From the NCBI GenBank assembly GCA_003567135.1, contig PXAI01000185.1, positions 1 through 6,510 of the forward strand: a DNA stretch of 6,510 nucleotides, written 5' to 3'. The notes beneath the pieces were generated by a model. That model was not told the DNA's origin and made no database searches. It saw nothing but the letters and a program-made list of their open reading frames with translations. The first letter of the stretch is position 1, and each line of letters opens with the position of its first letter. This DNA is from Balneolia bacterium (GTDB lineage: Bacteria; Bacteroidota; Rhodothermia; Balneolales; Cyclonatronaceae). Of this stretch, positions 5,028-6,510 are shown one piece after another. A program made the translations under genes and the position numbers.

Positions 5028-6510
5028 CTAAAACCGTGAACCCGGCAGCCACACATCCGCCCGTTTCCAGGCTTCCTGAAATTTTCGTTCTGTCTGCAAG
5101 GCTTCCGTATATTTGCCCTGGGCTTCGAGGCTCTGCTGTAACCCTTTCAGCGACCAGCCGTTATCCGGGTGGATCTCCAGCGCTTCCCGGTAGATCTCTT
5201 CAGCTTTTACGGGCTGCTCTGCCTCAAGCAGCACCGCACCGAGCACGTGGCGGACCGGAACGGGCCAGGGTTCCGGCTCGCTGTAGACCAAACCGTCTTC
5301 AATGTGCATGGCTTCATCCAGTATGCTCACAGCATCGTCATATCGGCCTTCGGCCGCTGCAATCTCCCCGGCAAGAAGGTTTCCCGCGATATCAAGCAGA
5401 TCATGCTGGGAGAATCCAAAAAAGGTGTGAGTGGCATCTTCCGGAGTCTCTTCGCGAATAGTGCGGTTGGCCTGCCATGCCTCCTTGGCGGCTTCTGTAT
5501 CTCCCGTTCGCAAATGAGCAACTCCGCGGGCATAGAGCATCAATCCTTTTTGGAAGTCATCGTCCGGCTCTGTTGTCTGTCGAAGCAGTTCATCCCAGCG
5601 GCCGAAACGGGCAAGTTGCAGTTCGTACGTATATCTACCGCCGTGCATAGATCCGGCAGCATCACGGGCCGCAGAGAGAGCAACGCCGCTTTGGCCATCC
5701 ATCCAGGCTGCAAATACGAGCATGGCCGAATTATGGCCCATATAGACAACGAATCCTTCATCGTGTTCTGAGGCCTGGGCCACCATGACTGCTTTCTGGT
5801 TGCCGCGAACCGAGTCACCATAACGGCCGATGTTCATGTAGATATGTGAAGGCATGTGCTGCATGTGGGCCACTCCCGGAACGGTATCGGCCAGCAGATC
5901 GGCACAGGGTTCGGCGCGCTTTGGCTGCCAGGGTTCCACCGCATGGATGTACAGATGGCAGGCTCCCGGATGGGCCAGGTCTTGTGCCAGTACATCCTCA
6001 AGCACTTCAATGGCTTGCAGGGTTACTTCATAGGGTTCGCCGTCCTCGCGGTATAGATCCCAGGGACGAAACATCATCAGTGATTCCGCATAGAGAGTTC
6101 CCACTTCTATGTCACTGCCATGCATAGCCGCTGCTTTTGCCATTGCATCGGAATAGGCTTCCGTATCCGCACTGCTGCCGGGATTCGGGTAGCGAGTTGT
6201 CATCGCTTCAACCAGTGCCTTTTCCCACGGTTCGATTCCATCGATTCGATCCAGCGCCTGTTGTGCGGCCTGACGGGCTTCTTCGTATTCACCCACTCCG
6301 GCAGGATTGTTTTGATAGGGGCCAAGCACCCAGGCCTCTCCCCAATAGCACATCGCACAATCCGGGTCAAGCTGCTGGGCTGCGCGGAACGATTCGGCCG
6401 CATCGGCCCGTGCAAAACTATAGGCCAGCCGCATGCCCTGGTCGAAGTAAGCCTGGGCTTGCTGCGAATCGGTAGTTATCGCCCTGCTGAAATCACCCAG
6501 ATTATCGTAC
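5028..6510 (-). CDS. TPR protein of a conserved family, N-terminus outside the window
   Basis: A partial gene: the frame is open to the window edge, giving 493 visible residues. An internal ATG at 6434 is not the start, because the preceding 25 residues (ending QAQAYFDQG) run in frame into the conserved LAYSFARADAAESFRAA helix pair and belong to the same domain. Visible features, numbered from the edge: LDPDCAMCYWGEA (about 47-59, with a CxxC), a His-rich conserved core CHLYIHAVEPW (184-194) and HMQHMPSHIYMNIGRYGDSV (215-234), and C-terminal TPRs with HVLGAVLLEAEQPVKAEEIY (421-440) and HPDNGWSLKGLQQSLEAQGKY (447-467), ending at SRF before TAG. I recognise this as a widespread TPR family of roughly 500-600 residues without known function; many members carry a signal peptide, which cannot be judged here. 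TPRs bind partner proteins. The repeated His and the CxxC might bind a metal, but that is inference. The C-terminus is complete. The regulator gene follows 242 bp downstream on the same strand. Confidence 0.88.
   Translation of the reverse strand, partial: YDNLGDFSRAITTDSQQAQAYFDQGMRLAYSFARADAAESFRAAQQLDPDCAMCYWGEAWVLGPYQNNPAGVGEYEEARQAAQQALDRIDGIEPWEKALVEAMTTRYPNPGSSADTEAYSDAMAKAAAMHGSDIEVGTLYAESLMMFRPWDLYREDGEPYEVTLQAIEVLEDVLAQDLAHPGACHLYIHAVEPWQPKRAEPCADLLADTVPGVAHMQHMPSHIYMNIGRYGDSVRGNQKAVMVAQASEHDEGFVVYMGHNSAMLVFAAWMDGQSGVALSAARDAAGSMHGGRYTYELQLARFGRWDELLRQTTEPDDDFQKGLMLYARGVAHLRTGDTEAAKEAWQANRTIREETPEDATHTFFGFSQHDLLDIAGNLLAGEIAAAEGRYDDAVSILDEAMHIEDGLVYSEPEPWPVPVRHVLGAVLLEAEQPVKAEEIYREALEIHPDNGWSLKGLQQSLEAQGKYTEALQTERKFQEAWKRADVWLPGSRF

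Noticed and set aside
5036..5771. Long plus-strand frames of 141 and 200 codons opposite the TPR gene.
   Set aside because: They are antisense shadows of a clearly coding, conserved minus-strand frame.
5028..6434. Taking ATG 6434 as the start of the TPR gene.
   Set aside because: The frame stays open for 25 more codons to the window edge, and the residues encoded there continue the conserved N-terminal domain, so the gene is partial.

Overview
The window looks like chromosomal DNA of a free-living bacterium, probably of the Bacteroidota / Balneolota / Rhodothermota side of the tree. The clues are GC-balanced genes separated by AT-rich gaps, starts without a clear Shine-Dalgarno sequence, and the kinds of TPR, LuxR-type and IS200-like proteins present. 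This placement is inference; nothing here (no rRNA, no marker gene) fixes it. All five real genes lie on the minus strand, so transcription runs from high to low coordinates.

Layout, in transcription order. (1) 6510-5028: a TPR protein whose N-terminus lies beyond the window edge; the reading frame is open to the last base. (2) 5027-4786: an AT-rich gap with a tentative promoter and three GGGTAA boxes. (3) 4785-3067: a 572-residue regulator made of TPR-like helical repeats and a C-terminal LuxR-type DNA-binding domain, without a nucleotide-binding domain. (4) 3066-2541: a gene-poor stretch holding a 91-bp imperfect inverted repeat rich in CACGAAG words, and the right-hand hairpin cluster of a mobile element. 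(5) 2540-2094: an intact single-domain Y1/HUH transposase of the IS200/IS605 (TnpA) type. (6) 2093-1688: the left-hand hairpin cluster, a stretch with no convincing gene, and a good promoter-like sequence. (7) 1687-1073: a GNAT acetyltransferase. (8) 975-172: a class I SAM-dependent methyltransferase, probably co-transcribed with the GNAT gene.

The most interesting structure is around the transposase. Three different short palindromes (P1 GATCCACC stem, P2 CCCCGACA stem, P3 ACCCC stem), each with a 4-nt loop, occur on both sides of the gene in mirror-image order: P1-P2-P3-tnpA-P3-P3-P2-P1. The P1-P2 spacer is 11 nt on both sides. This resembles the REP/BIME organisation around REP-associated tyrosine transposases (RAYTs), but with three hairpin families instead of one.

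The GNAT and methyltransferase genes could form a small modification pair, and the LuxR-TPR protein is probably a local or global regulator. No pathway can be assigned from the sequence alone.
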